Assembly (NCBI RefSeq): GCF_022846435.1
Contig: NZ_AP025627.1
Span: 778,001-842,000 of the forward strand
Reading direction: 5' to 3'
From: Parageobacillus sp. KH3-4
Lineage (GTDB): Bacteria; Bacillota; Bacilli; Bacillales; Anoxybacillaceae
Length of the DNA stretch: 64,000 nt
Part shown: positions 27,689-37,363 of the stretch, piece after piece
Layout of the letters: each line of letters starts with the position of its first letter
How positions within the stretch are numbered: the stretch's first letter is position 1
Notes under the pieces: model-generated
The model's database searches: none
What the model saw: only the letters and a program-made list of their open reading frames with translations
What the model was told of the DNA's origin: nothing
Translations under genes and position numbers: made by a program

Positions 27689-27902
27689 ATGCATGTTGCT
27701 TGACCGCTTGTTCCAGTGTTGTGAGCATTTCCTCTTTTTGCTGCTCGCTCGAATGTTTCCAAATCTCTTCAAAGAGGACGCCGAGTCCCGGCAAATATTT
27801 TTCTTCGCCGCGCTGAATCGCGTCCACGATCGTATCTTCCAATTGTTCTTTCGTGTTGTTAGCGACATTTTGCATAATTGCATGGCGCAAGTTGAAATCC
27901 AT
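27687..27902 (-). CDS. sspI: Small acid-soluble spore protein I
   Basis: 71 residues: [17 protein letters not shown] then [20 protein letters not shown], the SspI family signature. It is a minor spore-core protein, made in the forespore in B. subtilis. The start giving MDFNLR at 27902 follows GAGGTGA; ten upstream in-frame codons lack a site. It is divergent from ysgA, as in B. subtilis. A sigma-G promoter is expected by family but I could not read it safely. Confidence 0.93.
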   Translation of the reverse strand: MDFNLRHAIMQNVANNTKEQLEDTIVDAIQRGEEKYLPGLGVLFEEIWKHSSEQQKEEMLTTLEQAVKQHA

Positions 27903-27999
27903 CTCGTTCACCTCGCTAGTATATAGGTACATCCTTATTTTTTGCGCGAATTTCGTTTATTATGTATATGGATATGCAAAACGTAAAGGAGAATGAGCG

Positions 28000-28761
28000 T
28001 TGAAACGAATTGAATCGGTAAAAAATCCGCAAGTGAAGCAGTGGAAAAAGCTGCTTATGAAAAAGGAACGGGATAAAACAGGGCTGTTTCTTATCGAAGG
28101 GTTTCATTTAGTGGAAGAAGCGTTGAAAAGCAACATATCCATTATCCAATTGATTGTGGACGAGAATAAAGCGATTCCGGCAACGTGGGATATCAGCGGC
28201 ATCCCAATTGCCATCGTTACAGAGGACGTGATGAAAGCGATCAGCGACATGGAGACACCGCAAGGAATCGCGGCCGTATGCGAGCAGTTTTCTTATGGCG
28301 ATATGGACTGGGCGCAGGCGAATGTGCTTCTGATTGACGCCGTGCAAGATCCAGGCAACATCGGTACGATGATCCGCACTGCCGATGCGGCAGGAATCGA
28401 TGCTGTCATTCTTGGCAAAGGCTGCGCTGACTTGTACAACCCAAAAGTCATTCGAGCCACGCAAGGTTCGCTTTTTCATCTGCCAATTATTCGCGGAAAT
28501 CTCCGCGAATGGATGGAAAAGCTTCAAGCGCAGAACGTTACGATTTACGGTACATCGTTAGAAAACGGAGAAGATTATCGCTGCATCAAACCGTCTCGGT
28601 CGTTTGCCCTGCTTGTCGGCAATGAAGGAAGCGGCGTCAGCAAACCATTGCTGGAGATGACGGCGAAAAATTTATATATTCCGATTTACGGACAGGCTGA
28701 ATCGCTCAACGTCGCCGTCGCCGCCGGAATTTTGCTTTATCATTTACGGGGCGTGTCGTAG
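28000..28761 (+). CDS. ysgA: RNA 2'-O-methyltransferase, SpoU/TrmH family (YsgA)
   Basis: 253 residues. Substrate-binding N-terminal domain (about 1-95, RIESVKNPQVKQWKKL) and SPOUT knot domain with motif 1 QDPGNIGTMIRTADAAG, motif 2 LVGNEGSGVSKPLLE and motif 3 IPIYGQAESLNVAVAAGILLY. Likely methylates an rRNA or tRNA ribose; the exact target is not readable. TTG start 28000 behind AAAGGA. Order sspI-ysgA-pheST is that of B. subtilis. Confidence 0.92.
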   Translation: MKRIESVKNPQVKQWKKLLMKKERDKTGLFLIEGFHLVEEALKSNISIIQLIVDENKAIPATWDISGIPIAIVTEDVMKAISDMETPQGIAAVCEQFSYGDMDWAQANVLLIDAVQDPGNIGTMIRTADAAGIDAVILGKGCADLYNPKVIRATQGSLFHLPIIRGNLREWMEKLQAQNVTIYGTSLENGEDYRCIKPSRSFALLVGNEGSGVSKPLLEMTAKNLYIPIYGQAESLNVAVAAGILLYHLRGVS

Positions 28762-29031
28762 ACTGGAAGAGGCAATCGATGAGATAAAACCATTGCTTAG
28801 CGCGGTGATGGAACGTCTGGAAACATGGAACAGCCTGCTTGCAAAAGAGACATGAAGCTATGGCTGTGCTTCTCAAAGATGCAGCTAATTAAATGCAGCC
28901 ATGTCTGTGTGGAAGCGTAATGCGGCCAGCCCAAAAGAAGGACAAACCTGCCAAGACAAAATATGGGGAATTCCAACGATCAAGAAGCGGTGAGTGTCGA
29001 ATTGCACAAGTTTCATGAACATGAGAGTATG
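28762..29031 (+). other. Gap after ysgA with short unexplained open fragments
   Basis: A frame overlapping the ysgA stop reads RLEEAIDEIKPLLSAVMERL and ends at 28854. Further fragments follow in other frames (for example one with VWKRNAASPKEGQTCQDKIW). They may be remnants of one or more decayed genes; I recognise no family. The rest of the gap holds the pheST promoter and T-box. Confidence 0.35.
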
Positions 29032-29060
29032 TTGCGCGATGTTCGCCGTTTGCTTATAAT
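29032..29060 (+). promoter_or_regulatory. Promoter of the pheST leader
   Basis: TTGCGC (29032-29037), 17-base spacer, TATAAT (29055-29060). Confidence 0.75.
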
Positions 29061-29094
29061 ATAATACAGCATTTATTTGACATAATCGAATATA

Positions 29095-29357
29095 CGGAAA
29101 ACGACGATGAAAGAGAAGAGTAGCTTGCCACTCGCCATCCAGGGAGAAAACGCCGCAGACTGGGAGCGTTTTTATGGTAGAAGCAAGTGAATTCACCTCT
29201 GGAGTTGACACTTGGACCATTCCGCGCCTGCGGAATGTAAAGGTGTTCCGGCCTATGCCGTTATCGCAATGAAGCGAACAGCGCCCTTTTGCGCTGTTAA
29301 CAAGGGTGGTACCGCGAGTTTACTCGTCCCTTATATGGCAAGGGGCGAGTTTTTTTA
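29095..29357 (+). ncRNA. Phenylalanine T-box leader
   Basis: T-box element AAGGGTGGTACCGCG at 29302-29316. Terminator at 29322-29357 (ACTCGTCCCTT with AAGGGGCGAGT, then seven T). The specifier codon TTC (Phe) is at 29192-29194 in GAATTCACC, at the same place relative to the following ACCTC as ACC in the thrS leader. The leader reads into a NUDIX gene before pheS. The 5' limit is approximate. Confidence 0.93.
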
Positions 29358-29386
29358 TAGATCATAATGGGGAGAGGAGTGGAGGG

Positions 29387-29832
29387 ATGGAAGAAGCGCG
29401 GATATTTGGCGATCGCCTCGAACATGTACATTACATCGTCAGGCAAGGCGCCTATGCAGTGATCATCAACGATGGCATGGTCGCTGTCGTGAAAACGCCA
29501 ACCGGATATTTTTTGCCCGGCGGTGGATTAGAAGGGACAGAAACATTGGAAAGCTGTCTCAAACGTGAAGTTTTTGAAGAAACGGGGTATAACATCCGTA
29601 TTCTTCAATTTATCGGACGGGCGCAAAAGTATTTCTACTCAACGACTTTTCATGACTATATGGCATGGCTAGCGATGGATTTTTCTACATAGCAGAAATT
29701 ACGGGAGAGCAACACTCCGTTTTCGAAAAAGACCACGAACTAGTGTGGATTCCACGCAAAGATATTCCGAAAGTATTGTTACATGAGCATCAAGCATGGG
29801 CAGTAGAAGAGGCATTTCGTTTATTTGAGTGA
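29387..29832 (+). pseudogene. NUDIX hydrolase, frameshifted by a 5-base tandem duplication
   Basis: From ATG 29387 the frame gives MEEARIFGDRLEHVHYIV and a perfect Nudix box: GGLEGT, E, seven residues, REVFEETGY. At 29660-29669 ATGGC occurs twice in tandem. Removing one copy restores HDYMASDGFFYIAEITGE and a continuous frame to the stop at 29830-29832 (WIPRKDIPKVLLHEHQAW is typical of MutT-like C-termini). As it stands translation stops at 29690-29692. The Nudix box itself is intact, so a truncated 101-residue product could still form. It lies between the Phe T-box and pheS. Confidence 0.8.
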
Positions 29833-29851
29833 AGAAAAGGAGGAGTTTTTC

Positions 29852-30886
29852 ATGAAAGAACGGTTGCAGCAGCTTCAACAAGAAGCGCTCGAAAAAATCG
29901 AACAAGCTCGTGATTTGAAAGCACTCAATGAGGTGCGCGTCGCTTATCTTGGCAAAAAAGGACCAATTACCGAAGTGCTCCGCGGCATGGGATCATTGTC
30001 GCCGGAAGAGCGCCCGGTCATCGGCGCGCTCGCCAACGAAGTGCGGCAAGCGATCCAAAGCGCGCTGGAAGCGAAGCAAGCGAAGCTCGAACAAGAAGAA
30101 GTCGAGAAAAAATTAGCGGCGGAAGCGATTGACGTCACGCTTCCAGGCCGCCCGGTCAAAAGAGGCAATCATCATCCGCTTACGCGCGTCATTGAAGAAA
30201 TCGAAGACTTGTTCATCGGCATGGGCTATACGATTGCCGAAGGGCCGGAAGTGGAAAAAGACTATTACAATTTTGAAGCGTTGAACTTGCCAAAAGGCCA
30301 CCCGGCGCGCGATATGCAAGATTCATTCTACATTACCGAAGAAATTTTGCTTCGCACCCATACGTCACCGGTGCAAGCGCGCACGATGGAAAAACATCAA
30401 GGGCGCGGGCCGGTGAAAATCATCTGCCCGGGAAAAGTGTACCGCCGCGACAACGATGATGCGACGCACTCGCATCAATTTACGCAAATTGAAGGGCTTG
30501 TCGTCGATGAAAACATCCGCATGAGCGATTTAAAAGGAACGCTTCGCGAGTTTGCCCGCAAAATGTTTGGCGAAGACCGCGAAATCCGCTTCCGCCCAAG
30601 CTTTTTCCCGTTCACCGAGCCGTCGGTCGAAGTCGATGTATCCTGCTTCCATTGCGGGGGGCATGGCTGCAGCGTCTGCAAAGGGACAGGGTGGATTGAA
30701 ATTTTAGGTGCCGGCATGGTTCATCCAAACGTGTTAGAAATGGCCGGATTTGATTCGAAAAAATATACCGGTTTCGCGTTTGGCATGGGTCCGGAGCGCA
30801 TTGCGATGCTCAAATACGGCATTGATGACATCCGTCATTTCTATCAAAATGACATTCGCTTCTTACAGCAATTCCATCGCGTGTAA
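29852..30886 (+). CDS. pheS: Phenylalanyl-tRNA synthetase alpha subunit
   Basis: 344 residues. N-terminal coiled coil (about 1-85) that reaches tRNA, then the class II catalytic domain: [33 protein letters not shown] (motif 2 region), [17 protein letters not shown] and [14 protein letters not shown] (motif 3). [18 protein letters not shown] Cys cluster is present, as in other Bacillus PheS. ATG 29852 is 8 bases after AAGGAGG; the open frame from 29825 is longer but unsupported. Forms the heterotetramer with PheT, 16 bases downstream. Confidence 0.97.
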   Translation: MKERLQQLQQEALEKIEQARDLKALNEVRVAYLGKKGPITEVLRGMGSLSPEERPVIGALANEVRQAIQSALEAKQAKLEQEEVEKKLAAEAIDVTLPGRPVKRGNHHPLTRVIEEIEDLFIGMGYTIAEGPEVEKDYYNFEALNLPKGHPARDMQDSFYITEEILLRTHTSPVQARTMEKHQGRGPVKIICPGKVYRRDNDDATHSHQFTQIEGLVVDENIRMSDLKGTLREFARKMFGEDREIRFRPSFFPFTEPSVEVDVSCFHCGGHGCSVCKGTGWIEILGAGMVHPNVLEMAGFDSKKYTGFAFGMGPERIAMLKYGIDDIRHFYQNDIRFLQQFHRV

Positions 30887-30902
30887 AAGGGAGGTTTGAA
30901 CG

Positions 30903-33317
30903 ATGTTTGTTTCCTATAAATGGCTGAAAGAATACGTAGACCTTACGGGAATCACCGCAAAAGAACTAGCCGACCGCATTACCAAAAGCGGCATCGAAGT
31001 TGAAAGTGTGGAAGTATTAAATAAAGGGGCAAAAGGCGTTGTCGTCGGGCATGTGCTTGAATGCGAACCGCATCCGAACGCTGATAAATTAAGAAAATGC
31101 CTTGTCGATATCGGCGAAGGCGAGCCAGTGCAAATTATTTGCGGCGCCCCGAATGTTGCCAAAGGGCAGAAAGTAGCGGTGGCGAAAGTCGGCGCCGTCC
31201 TGCCAGGCGGCTTGAAAATTAAACGGGCGAAATTGCGTGGCGAAGAATCAAACGGCATGATTTGTTCCTTGCAAGAGCTCGGCATTGAATCGAAATTAGT
31301 GCCGAAAGAATACGCCGATGGCATTTTCGTATTTCCAAGCGACGCTCCGGTTGGCGCCGATGCGCTGGAATTATTAAATTTAGACGATGAAGTATTAGAG
31401 CTTGGACTTACGCCAAACCGCGCCGACTGCCTCAGCATGATCGGCGTCGCCTACGAAGTGGCGGCGATTTTAGGACGAAGCGTAAAGCTGCCGGTCATCG
31501 AGCTTCAAGAAAATGGCGAAAACGTTCATGATTATATTTCTGTGCGCGTCGACGCATCGGAAGACAATCCGTTATATGCGGGTCGCATTGTGAAAAACGT
31601 GAAAATCGGTCCGTCGCCGCTTTGGATGCAAACACGCTTGATGGCGGCAGGGATCCGTCCGCATAACAACGTCGTCGACATTACAAACTACATTTTGCTT
31701 GAGTACGGCCAGCCGCTTCACGCGTTTGACTATGACCGGCTTGGCTCAAAAGCAATCGTCGTGCGCCGCGCAAAAGCAGGCGAAACAATTGTCACATTGG
31801 ATGATACGAAGCGCACGTTAACGGAAGACCATCTTGTCATTACGAATGGAACGGAACCGGTCGCTTTAGCTGGTGTGATGGGCGGCGCAAATTCCGAAGT
31901 GCGTGACGACACCACAACGGTGTTTATCGAATCCGCTTATTTCACAAGCCCTGCCATCCGCAAAGCGTCGAAAGACCATGGATTGCGCAGTGAAGCAAGC
32001 ACACGCTTTGAAAAAGGCATTGACCCGGCGCGGACAAAAGAAGCGTTAGACCGCGCGGCCGCGCTAATGGCTGAGTACGCTGGCGGCGAAGTCGTTGGCG
32101 GCATTGTCGAAGTCAATACGTTAAAAGAACAAGAAGTGACGGTCACCATTACGTTGGACCGCATCAACCGCGTGCTCGGCACGGCGATTACGAAAGACGA
32201 AGTTGCCACGATTTTAACGAACTTGCAATTTGCATTTACTGAAGATAACGGAACGTTTACGATTACGGTTCCATCACGCCGCCGCGATATTTCGATTGAA
32301 GAAGATATTATCGAAGAAGTAGCGAGATTATATGGCTATGACCGCTTGCCGGCGACATTGCCAGTCGCGGAAACGAAGCCGGGCAAACTGACTCCATATC
32401 AAGCAAAACGCCGGAAAGTGCGCCGCTATTTAGAAGATGTCGGTCTTTTCCAAGCGATTACGTATTCTCTGACAAGCGCGGAAAAGGCGACGATGTTCGC
32501 GTTAGAAACAGCGGAACCGATCCGCCTGGCGCTTCCGATGAGCGAAGAACGCAGCGTCCTTCGCCAAAGCTTGCTGCCGCATTTATTAGAAGTAGCGAGC
32601 TACAATCGCGCGCGTCAAGTCGAAAATGTTGCCGTCTATGAAACAGGCGCGGTGTATCTCACAAGCGGCGAAAACGCGCTGCCAAGCGAAAAAGAACGTC
32701 TCGCCGGAGTCGTAACAGGCGTATGGCACGCCCACTTATGGCAAGGCGAGAAAAAAGCGGTCGATTTCTATGTCGTGAAAGGGATTTTAGACGGATTATT
32801 CGAATTGCTTGGTTTAACGAACCGTATCGAATATAAGCAGGCGAAACGCGAACATATGCATCCGGGACGCACCGCTGATATTTTGCTGGATGGCAAGACG
32901 ATCGGCTTTGTCGGCCAGCTCCATCCGGTTGTGCAAAAAGAGTACGATTTAAAAGAAACGTACGTATTTGAACTTGCCTTGGCTGACTTGTTAAATACGG
33001 AAATAGAGGATATTCGCTACGCGCCGATTCCGCGTTTTCCATCGATTACGCGCGATATCGCGCTTGTCGTTGATGAAAACGTCGTTGCCGGCGAACTGCA
33101 AAAAGCGATTATCGAAGCGGGCGGCAGCTTGCTGAAAGAGGTGGCGATTTTCGACGTATACAAAGGCGACCGCCTTCCAGACGGCAAAAAATCGATCGCC
33201 TTCTCGCTCCGTTATTATGATCCGGAACGTACATTAACAGACGAAGAAGTAACGGCCGTTCACGAAAAAGTGATCCAAGCGGTAGAACAGCAATTCGGCG
33301 CGACATTGCGTGGATAA
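30903..33317 (+). CDS. pheT: Phenylalanyl-tRNA synthetase beta subunit
   Basis: 804 residues, full length. Order: N-terminal tRNA-binding EMAP-like fold (about 40-150, [18 protein letters not shown]), B3/B4 editing domain (about 210-385), B5 DNA-binding-like domain (about 405-480), catalytic-like core, and C-terminal FDX-ACB anticodon domain (about 710-804, [18 protein letters not shown]). ATG 30903 behind GGGAGG. Co-transcribed with pheS and ended by a strong terminator. In B. subtilis rnhC follows; here about 9.5 kb of accessory genes intervenes. Confidence 0.97.
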   Translation: MFVSYKWLKEYVDLTGITAKELADRITKSGIEVESVEVLNKGAKGVVVGHVLECEPHPNADKLRKCLVDIGEGEPVQIICGAPNVAKGQKVAVAKVGAVLPGGLKIKRAKLRGEESNGMICSLQELGIESKLVPKEYADGIFVFPSDAPVGADALELLNLDDEVLELGLTPNRADCLSMIGVAYEVAAILGRSVKLPVIELQENGENVHDYISVRVDASEDNPLYAGRIVKNVKIGPSPLWMQTRLMAAGIRPHNNVVDITNYILLEYGQPLHAFDYDRLGSKAIVVRRAKAGETIVTLDDTKRTLTEDHLVITNGTEPVALAGVMGGANSEVRDDTTTVFIESAYFTSPAIRKASKDHGLRSEASTRFEKGIDPARTKEALDRAAALMAEYAGGEVVGGIVEVNTLKEQEVTVTITLDRINRVLGTAITKDEVATILTNLQFAFTEDNGTFTITVPSRRRDISIEEDIIEEVARLYGYDRLPATLPVAETKPGKLTPYQAKRRKVRRYLEDVGLFQAITYSLTSAEKATMFALETAEPIRLALPMSEERSVLRQSLLPHLLEVASYNRARQVENVAVYETGAVYLTSGENALPSEKERLAGVVTGVWHAHLWQGEKKAVDFYVVKGILDGLFELLGLTNRIEYKQAKREHMHPGRTADILLDGKTIGFVGQLHPVVQKEYDLKETYVFELALADLLNTEIEDIRYAPIPRFPSITRDIALVVDENVVAGELQKAIIEAGGSLLKEVAIFDVYKGDRLPDGKKSIAFSLRYYDPERTLTDEEVTAVHEKVIQAVEQQFGATLRG

Positions 33318-33320
33318 AAC

Positions 33321-33364
33321 AAAATCCCTCGTCTTATGCGGAAGCATAAGGCGGGGGATTTTTT
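33321..33364 (+). terminator. Terminator after pheT
   Basis: AAAATCCC..CTTATGC and GCATAAG..GGGATTTTTT form a long stem with a GGAA loop and a T-run. Confidence 0.92.
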
Positions 33365-33407
33365 GCAAGTTGCATAGGGAATAAGCGGAATTTTTTTGCC
33401 GCAAAGG

Positions 33408-33454
33408 TTGACGTTTCATTCTGGATTAGTGTACTATTTAACTAGAACACTAAT
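33408..33454 (+). promoter_or_regulatory. Promoter with a 30-bp YtrA-type operator over the -10
   Basis: TTGACG (33408-33413), 18 bases, TACTAT (33432-33437). The region 33425-33454 is a dyad in which 13 of 15 base pairs match (ATTAGTGT...ACACTAAT outer arms), centred just after the -10. A regulator bound there would block RNA polymerase. The GntR/YtrA-family gene at 34265 in the same operon is the likely binder. Confidence 0.75.
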
Positions 33455-33477
33455 TCGCTGTTACTGGAGGAGAAAGA

Positions 33478-34260
33478 ATGAGTCCGTGGATTGGCTTATT
33501 AAAAAAAGAATGGCGCATCTCTAAAGTTTGGATATTCACTACGGTTGGCATCGTGATTGCCGTTAATATAGTGGCATATTTATTGTCTCTAAAATACGAC
33601 GAGCCGATAACGATGTTTGTTCCATCGTTGATTGTCACATGCCTGCATGCTTTTTATATGTTGATGTTTATGGCTCTTAGCTTGCAAACAGAAGCGAAGC
33701 GGCTCCATTTATGGCTTCACACCCCGCAGCCGGCATTTCGGTTGGTGAGCGCCAAACTGATCATCGCGTTTGGTAGCATGCTTGTTTCCTTGTTTGTTTC
33801 GACGCTGTTTACTTACATTGCATCTCTTGGGATAAAAGAGAGGTATTTCCACGAAAAAATGTGGAATCATGAGCTTTTTATCGAAAGCGGCGCGCTTGCC
33901 GCTCTGTCTATTGCACTGTTATCTATCCATTTAGCTGTCTTGTTTTTGCTTTATTGGGTGATTTACCGCATCTGTAAACAAATGATTTCGAAGTTGGCGG
34001 GGCCGGTCGTTACGCTGGCTTATTTTCTGATTGGCTGGCTGTTTTCATCGTTTATGCAAACGAACGTATACGAATGGTTAACAGAATGGGGAAAAATAGC
34101 GATGCCAGGGGTTGCGTTCAAGTACAATGCGACTGAGGGATGGATAATGATCGAAAAGATGGAAACGATGCCAATAGGCGTAGTCGTTTTTTACGGTATT
34201 ATGGATGTCCTCGTATTTTGCGCTTCTGTTTGGCTAATTGGCAGAAAAGTTGAGGTGTAA
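33478..34260 (+). CDS. ABC transporter permease-like membrane protein (YtrC/D-like place)
   Basis: 260 residues with six predicted membrane helices (for example about 18-39, 47-68, 95-117, 140-165, 178-195 and 230-250). It has a short cytoplasmic N-terminus (SPWIGLLKKEWRISKVW) typical of ABC-2 type permeases. No catalytic motif. First gene after a YtrA-type operator, followed by the GntR gene 4 bases after its stop, and by the ATPase genes. ATG 33478 lies behind GGAGGAGAAAG. Inferred to pair with the ATPase at 34630. Substrate unknown; relatives of ytr operons respond to cell-wall antibiotics. Confidence 0.75.
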   Translation: MSPWIGLLKKEWRISKVWIFTTVGIVIAVNIVAYLLSLKYDEPITMFVPSLIVTCLHAFYMLMFMALSLQTEAKRLHLWLHTPQPAFRLVSAKLIIAFGSMLVSLFVSTLFTYIASLGIKERYFHEKMWNHELFIESGALAALSIALLSIHLAVLFLLYWVIYRICKQMISKLAGPVVTLAYFLIGWLFSSFMQTNVYEWLTEWGKIAMPGVAFKYNATEGWIMIEKMETMPIGVVVFYGIMDVLVFCASVWLIGRKVEV

Positions 34261-34264
34261 AGAC

Positions 34265-34633
34265 GTGGTTGAGGAGTTTGATACAACGAAACCGATTTAT
34301 ATACAAATAATGGAAATGATCAATAAAAAAATTGTCCGAAACGAATGGAAGGCGGGGGAGAAGTTGCCGTCTGTCCGCGAGATGGCAGTGAAAACAGGAG
34401 TGAACCCGAATACGATACAGCGCACATATAGCGAACTGGAGAGGATGGGGATTGTGGAAACACGGCGCGGTCAAGGAACGTTTGTCACGGAAAATGTAGA
34501 AGTTATCGAACGATTGCGTGAAAGGTTGAAGCAGGACATTGTCGATGACTTTATCCGAAACATGACGGAGCTTGGGTTCACGCTGGACGATATGATCGCC
34601 ACATTGAAAAACTATAAAGGGGGAGAGCAATGA
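34265..34633 (+). CDS. GntR-family regulator, YtrA subfamily
   Basis: 122 residues, the short GntR class with a winged-helix domain (about 8-76) and a small dimerisation tail. KPIYIQIMEMINKKIVRNEW opens the domain, and the recognition region is SVREMAVKTGVNPNTIQRTYSELE. GTG 34265 follows GAGGTG at 34252-34257; an upstream ATG in the frame lies inside the permease gene. Its stop overlaps the ATPase start (ATGA at 34630). YtrA members repress their own ABC operon and are released by envelope-acting antibiotics in several Bacillus species. Confidence 0.88.
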   Translation: MVEEFDTTKPIYIQIMEMINKKIVRNEWKAGEKLPSVREMAVKTGVNPNTIQRTYSELERMGIVETRRGQGTFVTENVEVIERLRERLKQDIVDDFIRNMTELGFTLDDMIATLKNYKGGEQ

Positions 34634-35334
34634 TTCAATTTGAGCACGTCACAAAAAAGTTTGGCGGCGTTACGGCGCTAAAGGATGTTTCGCTAAACTT
34701 GGAAAAAGGGAAAATCATCGGTGTCCTTGGCGCAAATGGCAGCGGCAAATCGACGTTCTTAAAGTTGATCGCTGGATTAGTTTCTCCAACAGCAGGAAAC
34801 GTGCTTGTTGACGGTGAAAAAGTAACGAGGAAAATCAGCCGCAAAGTCGTGTATTTATCGGAACTGGACGTTTATTACGATAGTTTTACGGTTCAAGATA
34901 TGCTCGAGTTTTACGCTTCGCAATTTAGCGATTTTCGAACAGAAAAAGCGCGTGACATATTAGCGTTTATGCAAATGGACCCGTCCAAAAAATTAAAGCA
35001 ACTGTCCAAAGGCGGACGGGGGCGTGCGAAAATCGCCTTTACGCTAGCGCGGGAAGCGCCGATTTTATTGATGGATGAACCGCTGTCCGGACTCGATCCG
35101 ATGGTGCGTGAATCGATCGTCAAAGGACTTGTTTCATTTATTGATCTAGAACGGCAGATGATTGTGATGACAACGCATGAAATCGATGAAGTTGAACCGC
35201 TGCTCGATGAAGCCGTTTTTCTCCGCGATGGAACGGTGGTGGAACGCGTTCATGTCGATGAATTAAGAGAAACAAACCGCGATAGTGTAGTAAGCCGGCT
35301 GAAAAAAATTTATAAGGGAGAGGAACGACCATGA
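34630..35334 (+). CDS. ABC transporter ATP-binding protein (YtrB-like)
   Basis: 234 residues: Walker A GANGSGKST at about 36-44, signature variant LSKGGRGRAKIAF (SKGGR in place of SGGQ), Walker B ILLMDEPLSGLDP and switch His TTHEID. The non-canonical signature is shared by YtrB-like and other small drug-response ATPases. Overlaps the regulator by 4 bases and the next ATPase by 4 bases (ATGA at 35331), so the operon is tightly coupled. Likely partner: the permease at 33478. Confidence 0.87.
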   Translation: MIQFEHVTKKFGGVTALKDVSLNLEKGKIIGVLGANGSGKSTFLKLIAGLVSPTAGNVLVDGEKVTRKISRKVVYLSELDVYYDSFTVQDMLEFYASQFSDFRTEKARDILAFMQMDPSKKLKQLSKGGRGRAKIAFTLAREAPILLMDEPLSGLDPMVRESIVKGLVSFIDLERQMIVMTTHEIDEVEPLLDEAVFLRDGTVVERVHVDELRETNRDSVVSRLKKIYKGEERP

Positions 35335-36245
35335 ATCCGCTTTTGCAATTGAAAAATGTCAGGAAAGATATCGGCAAGAAAACGATTATCCACGATTTGT
35401 CGCTTGAAGTATTTGCGGGGGAAGTGTTTGGTTTTCTTGGGCCGAACGGCGCCGGGAAAACGACGACAATCCGCATGATCGTAGGACTGATGGGAATTAC
35501 TAGCGGCGAAGTGCTGATTAATGGAATCAGCATTCAAAAAGATTTTGAAAAAGCGATTCAACATGTCGGTGCCATTGTTGAAAATCCGGAAATGTATAAG
35601 TTTTTGACTGGATATCAAAATTTGCTTCATTACGCGCGCATGACAAAAGGAGTCACTAAAGAACGCATCGACGAAGTTGTCCAATTAGTCGGCTTGGCAA
35701 AACGAATCCATGACAAAGTGAAAACGTACTCGCTTGGCATGCGGCAGCGACTGGGACTGGCACAGGCATTGCTTCATCGGCCTTCCTTGCTTATTTTGGA
35801 TGAACCGACAAATGGGCTTGATCCTGCCGGCATCCGAGAAATCCGCGACTATTTGCGCAAGCTGGCGAAAGAAGAAGGACTTGGGATCATCGTTTCGAGC
35901 CATCTTCTCGCGGAAATGGAAATGATGTGCGATCGGTTTGCGATTATTCAACATGGGAGATTAGTAGGAATTGAATCGGTTCAAGAACTGTCCAAACAAG
36001 CGCAAAAAGTGCTGCTTACTGTAGAACCGGTGGAGCAAGCGTTAACTGTGATCAAAAATACTTATCCTCATATGAACGCTGTGCCGGCGAAGCAAGGAAT
36101 TGAAGTTTCGCTTGATTACGAGGAAATACCAAACTTAAATGCTGCGCTAGTATCCGAACACATTAAAGTATATGGAATTCAAGTTCTGACGAAATCGCTG
36201 GAGGAAAGATTTTTAGAAATGACAGGAGGAAACGAAATTGTCTAG
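35331..36245 (+). CDS. ABC transporter ATP-binding protein (BcrA-like)
   Basis: 304 residues. ATPase domain (about 1-220) with Walker A GPNGAGKTT, signature YSLGMRQRLGLAQ, Walker B LLILDEPTNGLDP and SSHLLAEMEMM. A C-terminal extension of about 80 residues is typical of ABC-2 peptide-antibiotic exporters of the BcrA type. It overlaps the following permease by 8 bases. A different ATPase from the one before it, so this operon encodes two complete ATPase/permease pairs. Confidence 0.87.
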   Translation: MNPLLQLKNVRKDIGKKTIIHDLSLEVFAGEVFGFLGPNGAGKTTTIRMIVGLMGITSGEVLINGISIQKDFEKAIQHVGAIVENPEMYKFLTGYQNLLHYARMTKGVTKERIDEVVQLVGLAKRIHDKVKTYSLGMRQRLGLAQALLHRPSLLILDEPTNGLDPAGIREIRDYLRKLAKEEGLGIIVSSHLLAEMEMMCDRFAIIQHGRLVGIESVQELSKQAQKVLLTVEPVEQALTVIKNTYPHMNAVPAKQGIEVSLDYEEIPNLNAALVSEHIKVYGIQVLTKSLEERFLEMTGGNEIV

Positions 36246-37185
36246 CATTCTTTCGCTAATTCAAAATGAAAATATGAAAATTTACCGCAGGTTTGGCACA
36301 TGGTTTATGATCGGGCTCCTTGCTTTGTCGACGCTGGCGGGAGCGCTGATTATCAAAGCGACGCATAAAGAGCCGGCGAACTGGAAGGCGGAGGTCGCTT
36401 CGGAAATAAAAAGAATGGAAGCGGAGCTTTCTGAGGAAAAGCTGCCGAAAATGTATAAAAATTACCTCCAACAACAGCTGGCAATCAATGAGTACCGCCT
36501 AGAACACAATATAAAACCAGTAGCGTCCAATACGTTCTGGGGATATTTAGTGGACTCGGCAGACATTATTGCGTTGATTACGCTGTTTACGATTATTGTG
36601 GCAGCAGGAAGTGTAGCGAGCGAATTTTCGTGGGGAACGATCAAGCTGCTGCTCATTCGTCCCGCCAGCCGCACGAAAATTTTGCTTTCCAAATACATCG
36701 CCGCTCTGTTATTTGCGCTTTTCATGCTGTTATTGTTGTTTATTTTCTCGGCTGTCATCGGCGCAGCCGCTTTTGGAATCGAAAACATCAGCGAACCATA
36801 TTTGGCGTACCAAAACGGCGCAGTCGTTGAGAGAAGCATGCTTTTCCATGTTATGCAAGTATATGCGCTAAATTGTGCTGATCTTGTCATGATGGCGACC
36901 TTTGCGTTTATGATATCGGCGGTGTTTCGCAATCATTCGCTCGCGATTGGGCTGGCGACGTTTGCATTGTTTGTAGGGCCGCAAGTTACAGCGCTTCTTG
37001 CCATGAAATTTGACTGGGCAAAATATTTATTATTTGCCAATACGGATTTAACGCAATATATTGATGGGACGCCGCTTGTCGAAGGAATGACGATGCCATT
37101 TTCCATCATGATGCTGCTTGTTTATTTTGTTATATTCAATGGAATTACCTGGTTGATTTTTCGGAAACGGGATATTGCGGCGTAA
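36238..37185 (+). CDS. ABC-2 type permease (partner of the BcrA-like ATPase)
   Basis: 315 residues, six membrane helices (about 18-38, 103-125, 150-178, 205-235, 240-262, 285-305) and a large charged extracytoplasmic loop after helix 1 (about 40-95). IIVAAGSVASEFSWGTIKLL followed by RPASRTKILLSKY is the ABC2 permease landmark. The start is TTG 36238 behind AGGAGG, inside the end of the ATPase gene. Likely exports a peptide-type or lipid-linked substrate; not determinable. Confidence 0.85.
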   Translation: MSSILSLIQNENMKIYRRFGTWFMIGLLALSTLAGALIIKATHKEPANWKAEVASEIKRMEAELSEEKLPKMYKNYLQQQLAINEYRLEHNIKPVASNTFWGYLVDSADIIALITLFTIIVAAGSVASEFSWGTIKLLLIRPASRTKILLSKYIAALLFALFMLLLLFIFSAVIGAAAFGIENISEPYLAYQNGAVVERSMLFHVMQVYALNCADLVMMATFAFMISAVFRNHSLAIGLATFALFVGPQVTALLAMKFDWAKYLLFANTDLTQYIDGTPLVEGMTMPFSIMMLLVYFVIFNGITWLIFRKRDIAA

Positions 37186-37234
37186 TGCTTCTTATTCATG
37201 AAAATATAATTGCGGAAGAAATGACGAAATCAAA

Positions 37235-37282
37235 AGGGATGTCACTCTTGCGAAAGGGATGACATCCTTCATTATATTTTTT
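37235..37282 (+). terminator. Probable terminator of the ABC operon
   Basis: GGATGTCA (37237-37244) pairs with TGACATCC (37260-37267); loop 15 bases and a broken T-rich tail, so moderate strength. Confidence 0.6.
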
Positions 37283-37363
37283 GGATAGGGATTGCCGTGG
37301 GCAGAACATGGGATAAAAAGGTATAATAAAACTATATTATAAGCGATTCAGAGTGATGGCATA

